The notes under the pieces were generated by a model that was not told where the DNA came from, did not search any database, and saw only the letters and a list, made by a program, of their open reading frames with translations. DNA of 56,808 nucleotides from Bacteroidota bacterium (GTDB lineage Bacteria; Bacteroidota; Bacteroidia; Bacteroidales; JAADGE01). This document shows positions 38,077 to 46,235 of the stretch, piece after piece; within the stretch, counting starts at the first letter, position 1; the number at the start of each line of letters is the position of its first letter. Position numbers and translations under genes: made by a program. Where the stretch lies: positions 1 to 56,808 of the forward strand of contig JAJRUH010000065.1 in the NCBI GenBank assembly GCA_024277895.1, written 5' to 3'.

Positions 38077-38149
38077 GCCACTTTAGCTCAGTCGGCAGAG
38101 CAGCTCATTCGTAATGAGCAGGTCGTGGGTTCGAGTCCCATGAGTGGCT
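38077..38149 (+). tRNA. tRNA-Thr (anticodon CGU)
   Basis: The gene is a 73-nt cloverleaf without an encoded CCA. The acceptor arm GCCACTT pairs with GAGTGGC, and the D-arm GCTC...GAGC is normal. The anticodon stem GCTCA/TGAGC holds the loop TTCGTAA with anticodon CGT at 38110-38112. The T-arm contains GGTTCGAGTCCC. It is followed by tRNA-Gly after 9 nt, so the pair is one transcription unit. Confidence 0.95.
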
Positions 38150-38158
38150 CTTCCTTTT

Positions 38159-38231
38159 GCGAGAATAGCTCAGTCGGCAGAGCATCAGCTTCCCAAGCTG
38201 AGGGTCGCGGGTTCGAATCCCGTTTCTCGCT
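38159..38231 (+). tRNA. tRNA-Gly (anticodon CCC)
   Basis: The gene is a 73-nt cloverleaf. The acceptor GCGAGAA pairs with TTCTCGC. The anticodon stem TCAGC/GCTGA holds the loop TTCCCAA with anticodon CCC at 38192-38194. The T-arm contains GGGTTCGAATCCC. It stands immediately before a non-coding, IS-remnant and toxin-antitoxin patch, and could be the integration landmark for it, although no duplicated tRNA end was seen. Confidence 0.95.
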
Positions 38232-38450
38232 CTTTGTATTACAGACATTTACATAAATCTTATTTCTGCATACATCTTACCGGTGTAAAAATTTTTAATT
38301 ATATATTTTTTTTGACATTTCGTTTAATAAACAATAATAAGTAATTTATTTTTCAAATATACTTAAGAAAATGAATTAAATGTCAAAGGAAAAATTCACA
38401 TTTTCCTTAATGAAGTTCAAAACATTAAAAACCGAGAAACTTTTGGATAA

Positions 38451-38645
38451 AACACTTTATGTACAAGTTACATATCTTTTGCCGACGGAAAAACAATAAA
38501 ACGAAAATTTTGTAATTTCAGCTATATAATGACAATAAAATACCTCAAAAGAGCCGAAGTTAATATCTGCTTAATTTTTACGGCATATAATCTGCGAAGA
38601 TTTATAAAAATTTTATCGGGGTTAAAAAGTTATCGGAATACCTGA
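38451..38645 (+). pseudogene. C-terminal remnant of a DDE transposase (IS1182-like)
   Basis: The frame from 38451 to the TGA at 38643-38645 reads ...FADGKTIKRKFCNFSYIMTIKYLKRAEVNICLIFTAYNLRRFIKIL. The end AEVxxxLIFTAYNLRRxIxIL and the preceding KRKFxxFSYIMT resemble the C-terminal segment of IS1182-like (and related IS4-like) transposases, typically FGTIKRQWGFxYIMTK...AYNLRRIINIL. An in-frame stop (TAA at 38448-38450) and the loss of the catalytic core show decay. Family assignment is from memory of the consensus, so it is tentative. Confidence 0.5.
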
Positions 38646-38845
38646 AAGATACTATTATTCTGTATATCAATTTGTTAACCGAGATACGACTTTAAATAAG
38701 CCGATTTAAGACATTTTATTTTTCTGCAGATTTTCTGTACTTTTTCAAAAATAATCGATTAAAATTCAATATCAAAATTTAAAATATTCGGCGGTTTTTA
38801 AACGAACTGCCGTTACCCATTATTTGAAAAAAAGATAAAATAAAA

Positions 38846-38876
38846 TTTGGGTTTTAAAACAGAAGTATTAACTTTG
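38846..38876 (+). promoter_or_regulatory. Bacteroidota promoter for mazEF
   Basis: TTTG (38846-38849) is followed after exactly 19 nt by TAACTTTG (38869-38876). The mazE-like ATG is 26 nt downstream. This is one of the best promoter matches in the window. Confidence 0.8.
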
Positions 38877-38902
38877 TAATTACATATATAAAAAATAAAC
38901 AA

Positions 38903-39148
38903 ATGGAATTATCAATAATACAAATAGGAAATTCAAAAGGATTCAGGCTTTCAAAAACCTTGATTGAGAAATATAATATCAAAGACAAGGTTGAACTTAT
39001 TCTTGAAAAGGAATATTTGATTTTAAAACCTATTTCAAGTCCGAGGAAAGGTTGGGAAACAGCATTTAAGGAAATGAATGAAAAAGGAGATGACCAACTA
39101 TTATTCAATGACGTTTTTAAAAATGAGAGCTTGGAAGAATGGAATTAA
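38903..39148 (+). CDS. MazE-like AbrB-fold antitoxin
   Basis: This 81-residue protein begins MELSIIQIGNSKGFRLSKTLIEKYNIKDKVELILEKEYLILKPI, an AbrB/MazE swapped-hairpin DNA-binding domain. An acidic C-terminal tail (WETAFKEMNEKGDDQLLFNDVFKNESLEEWN) follows that would thread over MazF. It overlaps the toxin gene by 10 bp. MazE-type proteins also repress their own promoter, here the strong box at 38846-38876. The pair sits next to transposon debris, so acquisition by transfer is likely. Confidence 0.9.
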   Translation: MELSIIQIGNSKGFRLSKTLIEKYNIKDKVELILEKEYLILKPISSPRKGWETAFKEMNEKGDDQLLFNDVFKNESLEEWN

Positions 39149-39462
39149 AACAGTATCAAATAGTTCTTGTAAATCTTGACCCGACTGTCGGAAGTGAAAT
39201 AAAAAAAACCGGACCCTGTGTAATTATTTCTCCGGACGAAATGAATAAATATCTTAGGACAATAACTGTTGCACCAATTACCACAACTTCAAGAAAATAT
39301 CCTACAAGAATTGAAGTAAAACACGACAGAAAAATAGGCCGGATTGTAGTTGACCAAATTCGTACTATTGATAAACAACGAATTATTAGAATTTTAGAGA
39401 GTCTGTCAAAACCCGAAATCAAGGAATTGAAATCCGTGATAAAAGAAACATTTGCAGACTAA
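39139..39462 (+). CDS. MazF/PemK-family mRNA interferase toxin
   Basis: This 107-residue protein begins MELKQYQIVLVNLDPTVGSEIKKTGPCVIISPDEMNKY and has IGRIVVDQIRTIDKQRIIRIL, the standard MazF/PemK core. MazF cleaves specific RNA sequences and stalls growth when antitoxin decays. Length and core are complete, so it looks active. The start lies within the antitoxin stop region (10-bp overlap), so the two are translationally coupled. The inverted repeat of the phosphoesterase cassette begins 8 nt after its stop. Confidence 0.93.
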   Translation: MELKQYQIVLVNLDPTVGSEIKKTGPCVIISPDEMNKYLRTITVAPITTTSRKYPTRIEVKHDRKIGRIVVDQIRTIDKQRIIRILESLSKPEIKELKSVIKETFAD

Positions 39463-39470
39463 AAAAACAG

Positions 39471-39497
39471 CATTATCCTAAAAACTGTGTAAAGTTG
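39471..39497 (+). repeat. Left terminal inverted repeat of the phosphoesterase cassette
   Basis: A 27-nt sequence beginning CATTATCCTAAAAACTG and ending TAAAGTTG. Its inverted copy lies at 40533-40558. Confidence 0.85.
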
Positions 39498-39498
39498 A

Positions 39499-39533
39499 TT
39501 TTCCTTTTTCCTTCATTTTTCGAAAAAGGAAAA
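39499..39533 (+). terminator. A/T-rich hairpin after mazF, inside the left end of the cassette
   Basis: TTTTCCTTTTTC pairs with GAAAAAGGAAAA around an 11-nt loop. It could terminate the mazEF transcript or be part of the mobile end. Confidence 0.5.
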
Positions 39534-39674
39534 ATTATTATATTTATCAACTAAAACACAGAATTATAACAGAAGAAGAATTATTAAACAGTAATTTTTC
39601 TTTATGATACAATTTTTTCAGATTCTATAGGTATCAAGCATATAAAACCTTGGGAACTTATTTAGCAAAAATAT

Positions 39675-40436
39675 ATGAAAATACAATATTGTTCCGATTT
39701 ACATTTGGAGTTTTCCGATAATGAAAAATTTCTGAAAGAAACTCCGTTGAAAGCAAAAGGAGATATTTTAATATTAGCGGGAGACATAATTCCTTTAAAA
39801 ATATCAGAAAAATTCGGTTATTTTTTTGATTTTCTGTCTGATAATTTCAAATATACTTATTGGATACCCGGTAATCATGAATATTATTATTATGACATAG
39901 CAGATAAAGGAACAGTTTTTAATGAAAAAATCAGAAAGAATGTATTTTTAGTTAATAACATTTCTGTAGTTCATGATAATGTCAAATTTATCTTTTCAAC
40001 CTTATGGTCAAAGATAAGACCTGCATATCAACGGCAAATTGAAAGAAGAATGAGCGATTTTCACGTTATAAAATATTTCGGGACACATTTTTCAGCATCT
40101 CAATATAATAAATTGCATAATGAAAGTTTAGATTTTATAAAACAAGAATTAAAAAATGTTAAAGAAGATACAATAATTGTTGCCACCCACCATGTTCCGA
40201 CTTTTATGAATTATCCGGAGCAATATAAAGGAGATACATTAAATGATACTTTCGCCGTTGAGTTATTTGAACTTATTAAAAATTCAGATATTAATTATTG
40301 GATATTCGGGCATCATCATAAAAACATTCCGGAATTTAAAATAGGAAAAACCGGCATGCTTACAAATCAATTAGGATATGTAATGTTTGAAAACACAGAA
40401 TTATTTAATCCGGGAAAATATTTTGAAATTGATTAA
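39675..40436 (+). CDS. Calcineurin-like metallophosphoesterase
   Basis: This 253-residue protein has the full calcineurin motif set: DLHLE (YCSDLHLEF), GD (LAGDIIPL), GNHE (IPGNHEYYYYD), TH (VATHHVP) and GHHH (FGHHHKN). These ligate two metal ions, so hydrolytic function is likely intact. Family substrates include nucleotides, cyclic nucleotides and phosphoproteins; the specific one cannot be read. The gene is bracketed by 26-27 bp inverted repeats and lies beside mazEF, so it is an accessory gene. Confidence 0.88.
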   Translation: MKIQYCSDLHLEFSDNEKFLKETPLKAKGDILILAGDIIPLKISEKFGYFFDFLSDNFKYTYWIPGNHEYYYYDIADKGTVFNEKIRKNVFLVNNISVVHDNVKFIFSTLWSKIRPAYQRQIERRMSDFHVIKYFGTHFSASQYNKLHNESLDFIKQELKNVKEDTIIVATHHVPTFMNYPEQYKGDTLNDTFAVELFELIKNSDINYWIFGHHHKNIPEFKIGKTGMLTNQLGYVMFENTELFNPGKYFEID

Positions 40437-40532
40437 AATTACTGCCGATTTTCAAGTTCATTTGTTTGCATAAAAGAATTTAATTTAAAATAAGCTTTGC
40501 TTAAAAATAATTTATCAATGGCAGAGGGCAAG

Positions 40533-40558
40533 CAACTTTACACAGTTTTAGGATAATG
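40533..40558 (-). repeat. Right terminal inverted repeat of the phosphoesterase cassette
   Basis: The reverse complement of this 26-nt sequence is a one-base-shorter copy of 39471-39497. Confidence 0.85.
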
Positions 40559-40596
40559 TCAAAATTCTCAAACGAAAACTTTACTTACAATTTATC

Positions 40597-40626
40597 AAAA
40601 AACATACCGATTACAGTATGTTTTTT
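40597..40626. terminator. Hairpin terminator, likely bidirectional
   Basis: AAACATAC pairs with GTATGTTT around an 8-nt loop, with an A tract before and a T run after. It lies between the cassette end and the YfdX-like gene. Confidence 0.75.
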
Positions 40627-40635
40627 AATAAAATT

Positions 40636-40662
40636 TATGCCCGATTTTATCAACCGGGCATA
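40636..40662 (-). terminator. Terminator of the YfdX-like gene
   Basis: A perfect 8-bp stem TATGCCCG/CGGGCATA with an 11-nt loop sits 12 nt after the YfdX-like stop and is followed by T-rich sequence on the minus strand. Confidence 0.75.
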
Positions 40663-40673
40663 TTAAAAAATAT

Positions 40674-41630
40674 TTATTTTACTTTTGTCTTATCTGTTTT
40701 TAAAAACAATCGTTCTTTAAATTTTATAATATCATTCTTTAATGAATCAAATTCTGACTGACTGTCAGATTTGCTTTTAACAGATTCTTTAAGTTTTTTA
40801 ATTGAAGCAGACAATGCTTTAAAGTCTTTGTCCTTATTACCGTAACCCATAGCTTTTGCAAATTTCAACTGATAATCGGCAGCATCTAAAAGTGTCATTA
40901 CCTTTTCGGAATTTTTGTGGTTATCTGCATCAATCTTTTTTGCCATAATAATCATTTGTTCAGCCTTCAGAACCGGTAAAGGTAAAATTGTTTTTACTTC
41001 AACTACAGAAGCAGGAAGTTGTTGCAAAACCAATTTAGCATCTTCAGGTTTATTGTTTTCTAAAAAGATAATTGCTTGTTTTATTGCATCAGGATATGTT
41101 GCAAGAGGGATATAAAAATCCGAAATTATTATCTCACTTTTTAAATTCTTCAGCAAATCAGAAGCATCTTGATAATAGCCTTTATCCATTGCTTTTTCGG
41201 CAGATTTGACAATATTTTTAACAGTTCCCATATCCGTCATTACTTCATTCTTTTTGAAACTTACATCAGCCAGAATAAGATTATCATCAGGATTATTTGC
41301 TAATAAAACTTCTAATTTTCCGATTAATTCATTTCCGGCATTAACAGCTTCTTTAGTTTTATGTTCATTAATCAGTTTAAAAATTTTATTAGTTTCTGAA
41401 GCAGTTGTAAACGCTTCATTAATTATGCTGTCTTTCCGCTTGGAAACGGTATTGTTAATTTGTCTGTATATAGCTGCATACAAACTATCCGTAACTGCAT
41501 TTTCAATTTTAACATTATCAGGAGCAACATTTTCAGATTCGCCTTTTTCTTCTGAGTTTGTAGTTTGTCCGCAAGAACTAAAGAAAAACAAACCCAAAAA
41601 AATCCATAAAAAAATACTTCGCTTTTTCAT
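40674..41630 (-). CDS. YfdX-like lipoprotein
   Basis: This 318-residue protein has a lipoprotein signal (FLGLFFFSSC). An all-helical region of YfdX type follows: GNELIGKLEVLLANNPDDNLILADVSFKKNEVMTDMGTVKNIVKSAEKAMDKGYYQDASDLLKNLKSEIIISDFYIPLATYPDAIKQAIIFL, which contains the ISDFYIPLATYPDAIK-like segment typical of YfdX. In enterobacteria, YfdX proteins are periplasmic and linked to stress or acid tolerance. Here it is a membrane-tethered version. Function is inferred from the family only. Its terminator lies at 40636-40662. Confidence 0.8.
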   Translation of the reverse strand: MKKRSIFLWIFLGLFFFSSCGQTTNSEEKGESENVAPDNVKIENAVTDSLYAAIYRQINNTVSKRKDSIINEAFTTASETNKIFKLINEHKTKEAVNAGNELIGKLEVLLANNPDDNLILADVSFKKNEVMTDMGTVKNIVKSAEKAMDKGYYQDASDLLKNLKSEIIISDFYIPLATYPDAIKQAIIFLENNKPEDAKLVLQQLPASVVEVKTILPLPVLKAEQMIIMAKKIDADNHKNSEKVMTLLDAADYQLKFAKAMGYGNKDKDFKALSASIKKLKESVKSKSDSQSEFDSLKNDIIKFKERLFLKTDKTKVK

Positions 41631-42228
41631 TGTTTTATAATTTTAATTTATAAATAAGTTATTTCTTTAGGTAAAACAAAATATATTCCGCAGCGAAAAA
41701 CCTGTCATTTTGTCATTTTTATTGGCTTTTTGCAGCGTCATATTGTCAGCTAGCCAAAAACGACAGTTGATTTTCAATAATATTTCTGCCGATTAATTAT
41801 TTTAAAATCAATTAATTAACGGAAATAAAACAATGAAATAATGACAAAGATTAATTATTATTAGAATTATATAAAATAAGGTCTTTTAAAATTGATATTT
41901 GATATAGTTCAGACACATAAATTCAAGCAATAAACACAACTTTTATAAAGATAAACATTAAGAAAATAACTATATTTTTTAAAATAAGAAAGCAAAGGTA
42001 TCCTCATTCGGGAATTAGTAAAAGCCAAATTTAATTATCTGCAAAAAACTTACTTTTAATTAACGGAACAATCCGCCTAACACATTTTTAATTTAGTCCC
42101 TTAACTTATAAAATATTAAAATATCTTCATATATTGTTGTCAAACACTTTTTATTATTTTGTTTAATCATTATAATAATCTATTTTTGGGATTTACAAAT
42201 TAACAATAATTCATTAAACTAATTATAA
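41631..42228. other. Gene-free intergenic region upstream of sucD
   Basis: About 600 bp lie between the divergent YfdX-like and sucD genes with no credible ORF. The strong sucD promoter is at 42157-42188. A minus-strand TACCTTTG (41993-42000) is a possible distal -7 box for the YfdX-like gene. Loosely repeated GTCAT/TGTCAG words around 41702-41768 look like a possible regulator-binding region but no defined repeat. Nothing else was recognised. Confidence 0.5.
42157..42188 (+). promoter_or_regulatory. Bacteroidota promoter for sucD
   Basis: TTTTG (42157-42161) is followed after 19 nt by TATTTTTG (42181-42188), with the ATG at 42229. Both boxes match the consensus. Confidence 0.8.
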
Positions 42229-43098
42229 ATGAGCGTATTAGTAAATAAAAATTCGAAAGTTATCGTTCAGGGATTTACCGGAAGCGAAGGAACTTTTCAT
42301 GCCGGACAAATGATTGAATACGGAACAAATATTGTCGGAGGCGTAACTCCGGGAAAAGGCGGACAATTTAGACTTGACAAACCGATTTTTAATACCGTAA
42401 GCGATGCCGTTGCAAAAACCGGAGCAGATGTTTCCATTATTTTTGTACCGCCGGCTTTTGCCGCCGATGCCATTATGGAAGCTGCCGAAGCAGGCATTAA
42501 AGTAATTGTTGCTATTACCGAAGGCATTCCTACTGCCGATATGGTAAAAGTTAAAGAATATTTGAAAGATAAAGATTCTACATTAATAGGTCCCAATTGC
42601 CCGGGAATTATTACTGCCGAAGAAGCAAAAATAGGTATTATGCCCGGATTTATTTTTAAGAAAGGAAGTGTCGGTATCATCTCAAAATCAGGAACTTTAA
42701 CCTATGAAGCAGTTGACCAAATTACAAAAGCAGGTCTTGGACAAACTACGGCAATCGGTATAGGAGGCGATCCTATTATCGGAACATCAACATTAGATGC
42801 AGTAAAACTTTTTGAAGCAGATCCTGACACAAAAGGAATTATAATGATTGGAGAGATCGGCGGAAATATGGAAGCCGAAGCCGCAGAATGGATTAAAGAG
42901 CACGGAACAAAACCTGTTGTAGGATTTATTGCCGGAGAAACAGCTCCAAAAGGGAAAAGAATGGGACATGCCGGAGCAATAATCGGCGGAAAAGCAGATA
43001 CTGCACAAGCTAAAAAACAAATTTTGAGAGAATGCGGTGTTCATGTTGTTGACTCTCCGGCCAATATCGGAACTAAAATGGCAGAGCTTCTTAAATAA
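42229..43098 (+). CDS. sucD: Succinyl-CoA ligase [ADP-forming] subunit alpha
   Basis: This 289-residue protein has the CoA-binding Rossmann start [36 protein letters not shown], and the phospho-histidine site GHAGAI with His247 ([18 protein letters not shown]). It forms the alpha subunit of the TCA enzyme that makes ATP from succinyl-CoA. No sucC (beta subunit) lies next to it in this window, so the genes are separated. It has its own promoter and a terminator (43163-43191). fumC follows downstream. Confidence 0.96.
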   Translation: MSVLVNKNSKVIVQGFTGSEGTFHAGQMIEYGTNIVGGVTPGKGGQFRLDKPIFNTVSDAVAKTGADVSIIFVPPAFAADAIMEAAEAGIKVIVAITEGIPTADMVKVKEYLKDKDSTLIGPNCPGIITAEEAKIGIMPGFIFKKGSVGIISKSGTLTYEAVDQITKAGLGQTTAIGIGGDPIIGTSTLDAVKLFEADPDTKGIIMIGEIGGNMEAEAAEWIKEHGTKPVVGFIAGETAPKGKRMGHAGAIIGGKADTAQAKKQILRECGVHVVDSPANIGTKMAELLK

Positions 43099-43162
43099 TT
43101 GAAAGTTTATAAAGTTAAGATTGAAAAAACTCAGACTTTATGTCGAAGTAAATTTAAAAATT

Positions 43163-43191
43163 CCTGCATTAATTCAAATGCAGGTTTTTTT
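43163..43191 (+). terminator. Terminator of sucD
   Basis: A perfect 8-bp stem CCTGCATT/AATGCAGG with a 6-nt loop is followed by seven T residues. Confidence 0.9.
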
Positions 43192-43313
43192 CATTCCAAT
43201 TGAGTTAAGATTTACAATATTTTTCATAAATAAACTCAAATTATTATATTACAATAAATTATAAAACATACTCAATTATGTTTTATGACATATGTAAATA
43301 TTTTTATATTCTT

Positions 43314-43321
43314 TAACTTTG
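43314..43321 (+). promoter_or_regulatory. -7 box for fumC
   Basis: TAACTTTG, 37 nt before the ATG at 43359. No clear -33 box at standard spacing. Confidence 0.45.
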
Positions 43322-43358
43322 AATTTAATTTGGTTTTTAAAAATATAAATCAGACAGT

Positions 43359-44756
43359 ATGGAATACAGAATTGAACATGACACAATGGGAGAAGTAAAA
43401 GTTCCCGCTGATAAATATTGGGGTGCACAAACGCAACGCTCAAAAGATAATTTTAAAATAGGTAAACCTGCTTCTATGCCGAAAGAAATTATAAATGCTT
43501 TCGGATATTTAAAGAAGGCTGCCGCACAAGCAAATTTCGAACTTGGAGTTCTTCCGGAAAATAAAATGAAATTGATTGAAAAAGTTTGTGATGAGATTAC
43601 AGAAGGAAAATTAGATGACCAATTTCCTCTCGTTATTTGGCAAACCGGTTCAGGAACTCAATCTAATATGAACGTTAACGAAGTTGTTTCAAACCGAGCT
43701 CATGTATTAAGCGGAGGTAAACTTGATGACGCAAAAAAAATCATTCATCCGAATGATGATGTAAATAAATCGCAATCGTCTAACGATACATTTCCCACAG
43801 CTATGCACATTGCCGCATATAAAATGCTGATAGAAAAGACAATACCGGGCATACAAAAATTGAGAAATACTCTAGAAGATAAATCATCCGAGTTTAAAAA
43901 CGTTGTAAAAAACGGCAGAACTCACTGGATGGATGCCACACCATTAACATTAGGACAAGAATTTTCCGGTTATGTTTCTCAGTTAGATCACGGATTACTG
44001 GCATTAAAAAATACTATGGAACACCTTACGGAACTTGCTCTCGGCGGAACTGCAGTAGGAACCGGACTTAATACGCCGAAAGGTTACGATAAATTAGTTG
44101 CCCAAAAAATTGCACATCTTACCGGCTTACCTTTTATTACAGGAAAAAATAAATATGAAGGTTTGGCAGCACATGATGCCATTGTAGAATCGTCCGGTGC
44201 TTTAAAACAACTTGCAGTAAGTTTAATGAAAATTGCCAATGATATTCGTGTTATGGCATCCGGACCGAGAGGCGGAATCGGCGAATTAATCATTCCTTCA
44301 AATGAACCCGGTTCTTCAATTATGCCCGGAAAAGTTAATCCGACACAAGTTGAAGCATTAACAATGGTTTGTGCACAAGTTATCGGAAACGATACAGCTG
44401 TTACCGTCGGCGGTATGCAAGGACATTTTGAATTAAATGTATTTAAACCGGTTATGATTCATAATTTTTTAGAATCGGCAAAATTACTGGGCGATGCTTG
44501 TATCTCCTTCAATGATAATCTTGCTGTAGGTATTGAACCGAATTATACGGAAATTAAACACAAATTGGAAAATACTTTAATGCTTGTAACGGCACTAAAT
44601 ACAAAAATAGGTTATGAAAAAGCCGCCAAGATTGCCAAAAAAGCTCATGCAGAAGGTACAACTTTAAGGCAAGCAGCTATTGAGCTTGGTTTTGTTACCG
44701 ATGAGCAATTTACTGAATGGGTTGATCCGTCAAAAATGGTCGGCACTTTAGAGTAA
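43359..44756 (+). CDS. fumC: Fumarate hydratase class II
   Basis: This 465-residue protein has the fumarase/aspartase superfamily signature [16 protein letters not shown] near residue 320, the class II start [27 protein letters not shown], and [19 protein letters not shown]. Length and motifs are complete. It is an iron-independent hydratase that interconverts fumarate and malate in the TCA cycle. The MITE-like copy B begins 3 bp beyond its stop codon, and its strong hairpins may terminate the transcript. Confidence 0.97.
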   Translation: MEYRIEHDTMGEVKVPADKYWGAQTQRSKDNFKIGKPASMPKEIINAFGYLKKAAAQANFELGVLPENKMKLIEKVCDEITEGKLDDQFPLVIWQTGSGTQSNMNVNEVVSNRAHVLSGGKLDDAKKIIHPNDDVNKSQSSNDTFPTAMHIAAYKMLIEKTIPGIQKLRNTLEDKSSEFKNVVKNGRTHWMDATPLTLGQEFSGYVSQLDHGLLALKNTMEHLTELALGGTAVGTGLNTPKGYDKLVAQKIAHLTGLPFITGKNKYEGLAAHDAIVESSGALKQLAVSLMKIANDIRVMASGPRGGIGELIIPSNEPGSSIMPGKVNPTQVEALTMVCAQVIGNDTAVTVGGMQGHFELNVFKPVMIHNFLESAKLLGDACISFNDNLAVGIEPNYTEIKHKLENTLMLVTALNTKIGYEKAAKIAKKAHAEGTTLRQAAIELGFVTDEQFTEWVDPSKMVGTLE

Positions 44757-44758
44757 AC

Positions 44759-44993
44759 AGGGCTTGCTGAAAAACGCTAATATATTTGTGTTTCAGTTAC
44801 TTATAAGATTATTTACATATACAAGTGCAAGATTTTTAATTCATTTCACCCTATTTCCTTGCACTTGTGTAAAATATTTTAACTGCCCACAGGCACACCA
44901 TCTTTCAAATTCCTCTTATTTCACAGTATTTATATACGACTTCAAACGAGAAACTTGAAAGATGGTGTGCCTGTGAGCTTTTCAGCAAGCCCT
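44759..44993 (-). mobile_element. MITE-like element copy B (235 bp), opposite orientation to copy A
   Basis: It starts AGGGCTTGCTGAAAAACGCT and ends TTTTCAGCAAGCCCT, i.e. the 15-bp terminal repeat of copy A in perfect form. A perfect 21-bp internal inverted repeat joins 44888-44908 and 44955-44975. It is the reverse complement of copy A minus an internal segment of about 80 bp; a 34-nt block (44926-44959) is identical to 24101-24134 in opposite sense. No credible target duplication is seen (TAAAC versus AAATA). A 64-codon ORF inside is coincidental. Confidence 0.85.
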
Positions 44994-45014
44994 AAATATA
45001 GTTACCCGAATAAT

Positions 45015-45048
45015 AAAAAATCAGATTTCTTAAGAAGTCGGATTTTTT
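45015..45048 (-). terminator. Hairpin terminator of the acyltransferase-like gene
   Basis: A 15-bp near-perfect A/T-rich stem (AAAAAATCAGATTTC with GAAGTCGGATTTTTT) with a TTAA loop lies 5 nt after the minus-strand stop at 45053. A and T tracts on both sides make it usable in both directions. Confidence 0.7.
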
Positions 45049-45052
45049 TATT

Positions 45053-46201
45053 TTACAATTTAATTTTACTTATTAAAGGATTGGAATAAAGACCGTAAAA
45101 GATTTTTTCAAGAATTATTTTGTCTCCGTCTATTGAATCAATTGTTTTTTTGCAAATCATTCGCAATTTAGTTTCTTCTGCTTTTATATATTTATTTTCT
45201 TTGAAGAACTTTTTAGAACCCGTTAAAATATCAAATGCAATATAATTCGGTTTTGTTAATACATAATTTTTATAAATCTCATTATCAATTCTTTCGGCAA
45301 GAGTCGAAAATTTTTCATTACGTTTTTTAATTTTTTCAATACTTTTTAAATCTTCATTAACAGGTTTCCCGAAGACAATATTTACTTTACCTTTCATACT
45401 ATATAAACCTCTGCCCATATCTTTCAAATCTTCTTCCTGAGTTTTTGTATATTTTTCTCCTGTTTTTTTTGAAAAAGTTGCAGCAATTTTTGATTCAATA
45501 GTCGGTTCATTTTCGTAGGATACGCTTACAGGAACAATATTTACTTCAGAAAAGCTGTCAGTAAAATTATTACATCCGCTCATATTAATCATTTTCAAAA
45601 TTGCAGGATCTGTTTTATCAATACCGTTTTTTGTTCTGCCTTCGCGTTGGGCAATCCAAACGGATGTATTACGATTGACGATTGTATCTCTGATATATGC
45701 CGATAGTTTTTGTGAGCCGATAAGCATTTCTTTTCCTTTTAAATCACGTCTTACAATAAAGGATTTATTCAATCTCACAAGCACATTTATCCACTTATGT
45801 ATCAGCAAATTATTACCTATTGCTATTTCAGATGTTTTGTGTCCGGCATTAAGCAAAACATGGTTTATAAGTGTAGAATCCAGAATAATATCTCTGTGAT
45901 TTGAGATAAACAAATATGCAGTATCCGGTTTCAGATTTTCCAAACCGGAAACTTTAAAATCGGAAACCGTAAGTTGTAAAAGGGCATTTACAAATTCCGA
46001 AATATATCTTTTCTGAAAATCATAAACAGAATTAACACGATACAATTCTTTACTTAAATGTGCAATACGTTCATCGGAATAGAGTTTTTTTAATATATAT
46101 ATAAAACCCTCATCATCAAGGATATCCAGAAGTTTATCGTGTACTTCCTCATCTCTGAAAGATCGAATATTATCAAAATTAAAGTTTTCGGTACTTAACA
46201 T
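45053..46201 (-). CDS. 1-acyl-glycerol-3-phosphate acyltransferase-like protein
   Basis: This 382-residue protein contains FISNHRDIILDSTLIN, the PlsC-like motif I variant (NHRDxxLDS), then AIGNNLLIHKWINVLVRLNKSFIVRRDL and SVWIAQREGRTKNGIDKTDPAIL. These are the blocks of the long (about 380 residue) PlsC-superfamily proteins of Bacteroidota. It probably acylates a lyso-phospholipid or related lipid at the membrane. It is the nearest gene to MITE copy B. The family is fairly clear; the acyl acceptor is not. Confidence 0.8.
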   Translation of the reverse strand: MLSTENFNFDNIRSFRDEEVHDKLLDILDDEGFIYILKKLYSDERIAHLSKELYRVNSVYDFQKRYISEFVNALLQLTVSDFKVSGLENLKPDTAYLFISNHRDIILDSTLINHVLLNAGHKTSEIAIGNNLLIHKWINVLVRLNKSFIVRRDLKGKEMLIGSQKLSAYIRDTIVNRNTSVWIAQREGRTKNGIDKTDPAILKMINMSGCNNFTDSFSEVNIVPVSVSYENEPTIESKIAATFSKKTGEKYTKTQEEDLKDMGRGLYSMKGKVNIVFGKPVNEDLKSIEKIKKRNEKFSTLAERIDNEIYKNYVLTKPNYIAFDILTGSKKFFKENKYIKAEETKLRMICKKTIDSIDGDKIILEKIFYGLYSNPLISKIKL

Positions 46202-46235
46202 TATTTATTATTTTTAAAATACGCAAATAAAAAAT

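Larger units (their letters stand above)
38232..38902. other. Gene-poor patch with transposase remnant and mazEF promoter
   Basis: About 670 bp carry no intact gene. They hold a decayed transposase tail (38451-38645) and, at the right end, a clear promoter for mazEF (38846-38876). Short ORFs such as 38380-38499 (39 codons) overlap the decay region in another frame and look like frame-shift debris. Confidence 0.6.
39471..40558 (+). mobile_element. Inverted-repeat-bracketed cassette carrying a metallophosphoesterase
   Basis: A 27-nt repeat at 39471-39497 (begins CATTATCCTAAAAACTGTGT) and a 26-nt repeat at 40533-40558 are near-perfect inverted copies that differ by one A in the A-run. They bracket 1,088 bp whose only gene is a phosphoesterase; no transposase is present. 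No convincing target duplication is seen (flanks aaaaacag versus tcaaaatt). The inward TGTGTAAAG pattern recalls IS256-type ends, but I do not rely on that. The cassette is probably a non-autonomous or passenger-bearing transposon. Confidence 0.6.

Noticed and set aside
38068..38344. Short ORFs over the tRNA genes
   Set aside because: They translate the tRNA-Thr and tRNA-Gly sequences; the cloverleafs are clear.
38380..38499. 39-codon ORF before the transposase relic
   Set aside because: No recognisable family, and overlaps the relic in another frame; treated as debris.
39471..40558. Firm IS256 assignment for the cassette ends
   Set aside because: Resemblance is limited to a short TGTGTAAA-like word and no 8-bp target duplication is visible.
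41702..41768. GTCAT/TGTCAG repeated words upstream of sucD as an array
   Set aside because: Spacing and sequence are too irregular to call a defined repeat.
44764..44958. 64-codon ORF inside MITE copy B
   Set aside because: Lies wholly inside the inverted-repeat element and has no family likeness; not conserved in copy A.
44754..44998. Target duplication for MITE copy B
   Set aside because: Flanks TAAAC and AAATA do not match at 5 bp, unlike the AAAAT pair of copy A.
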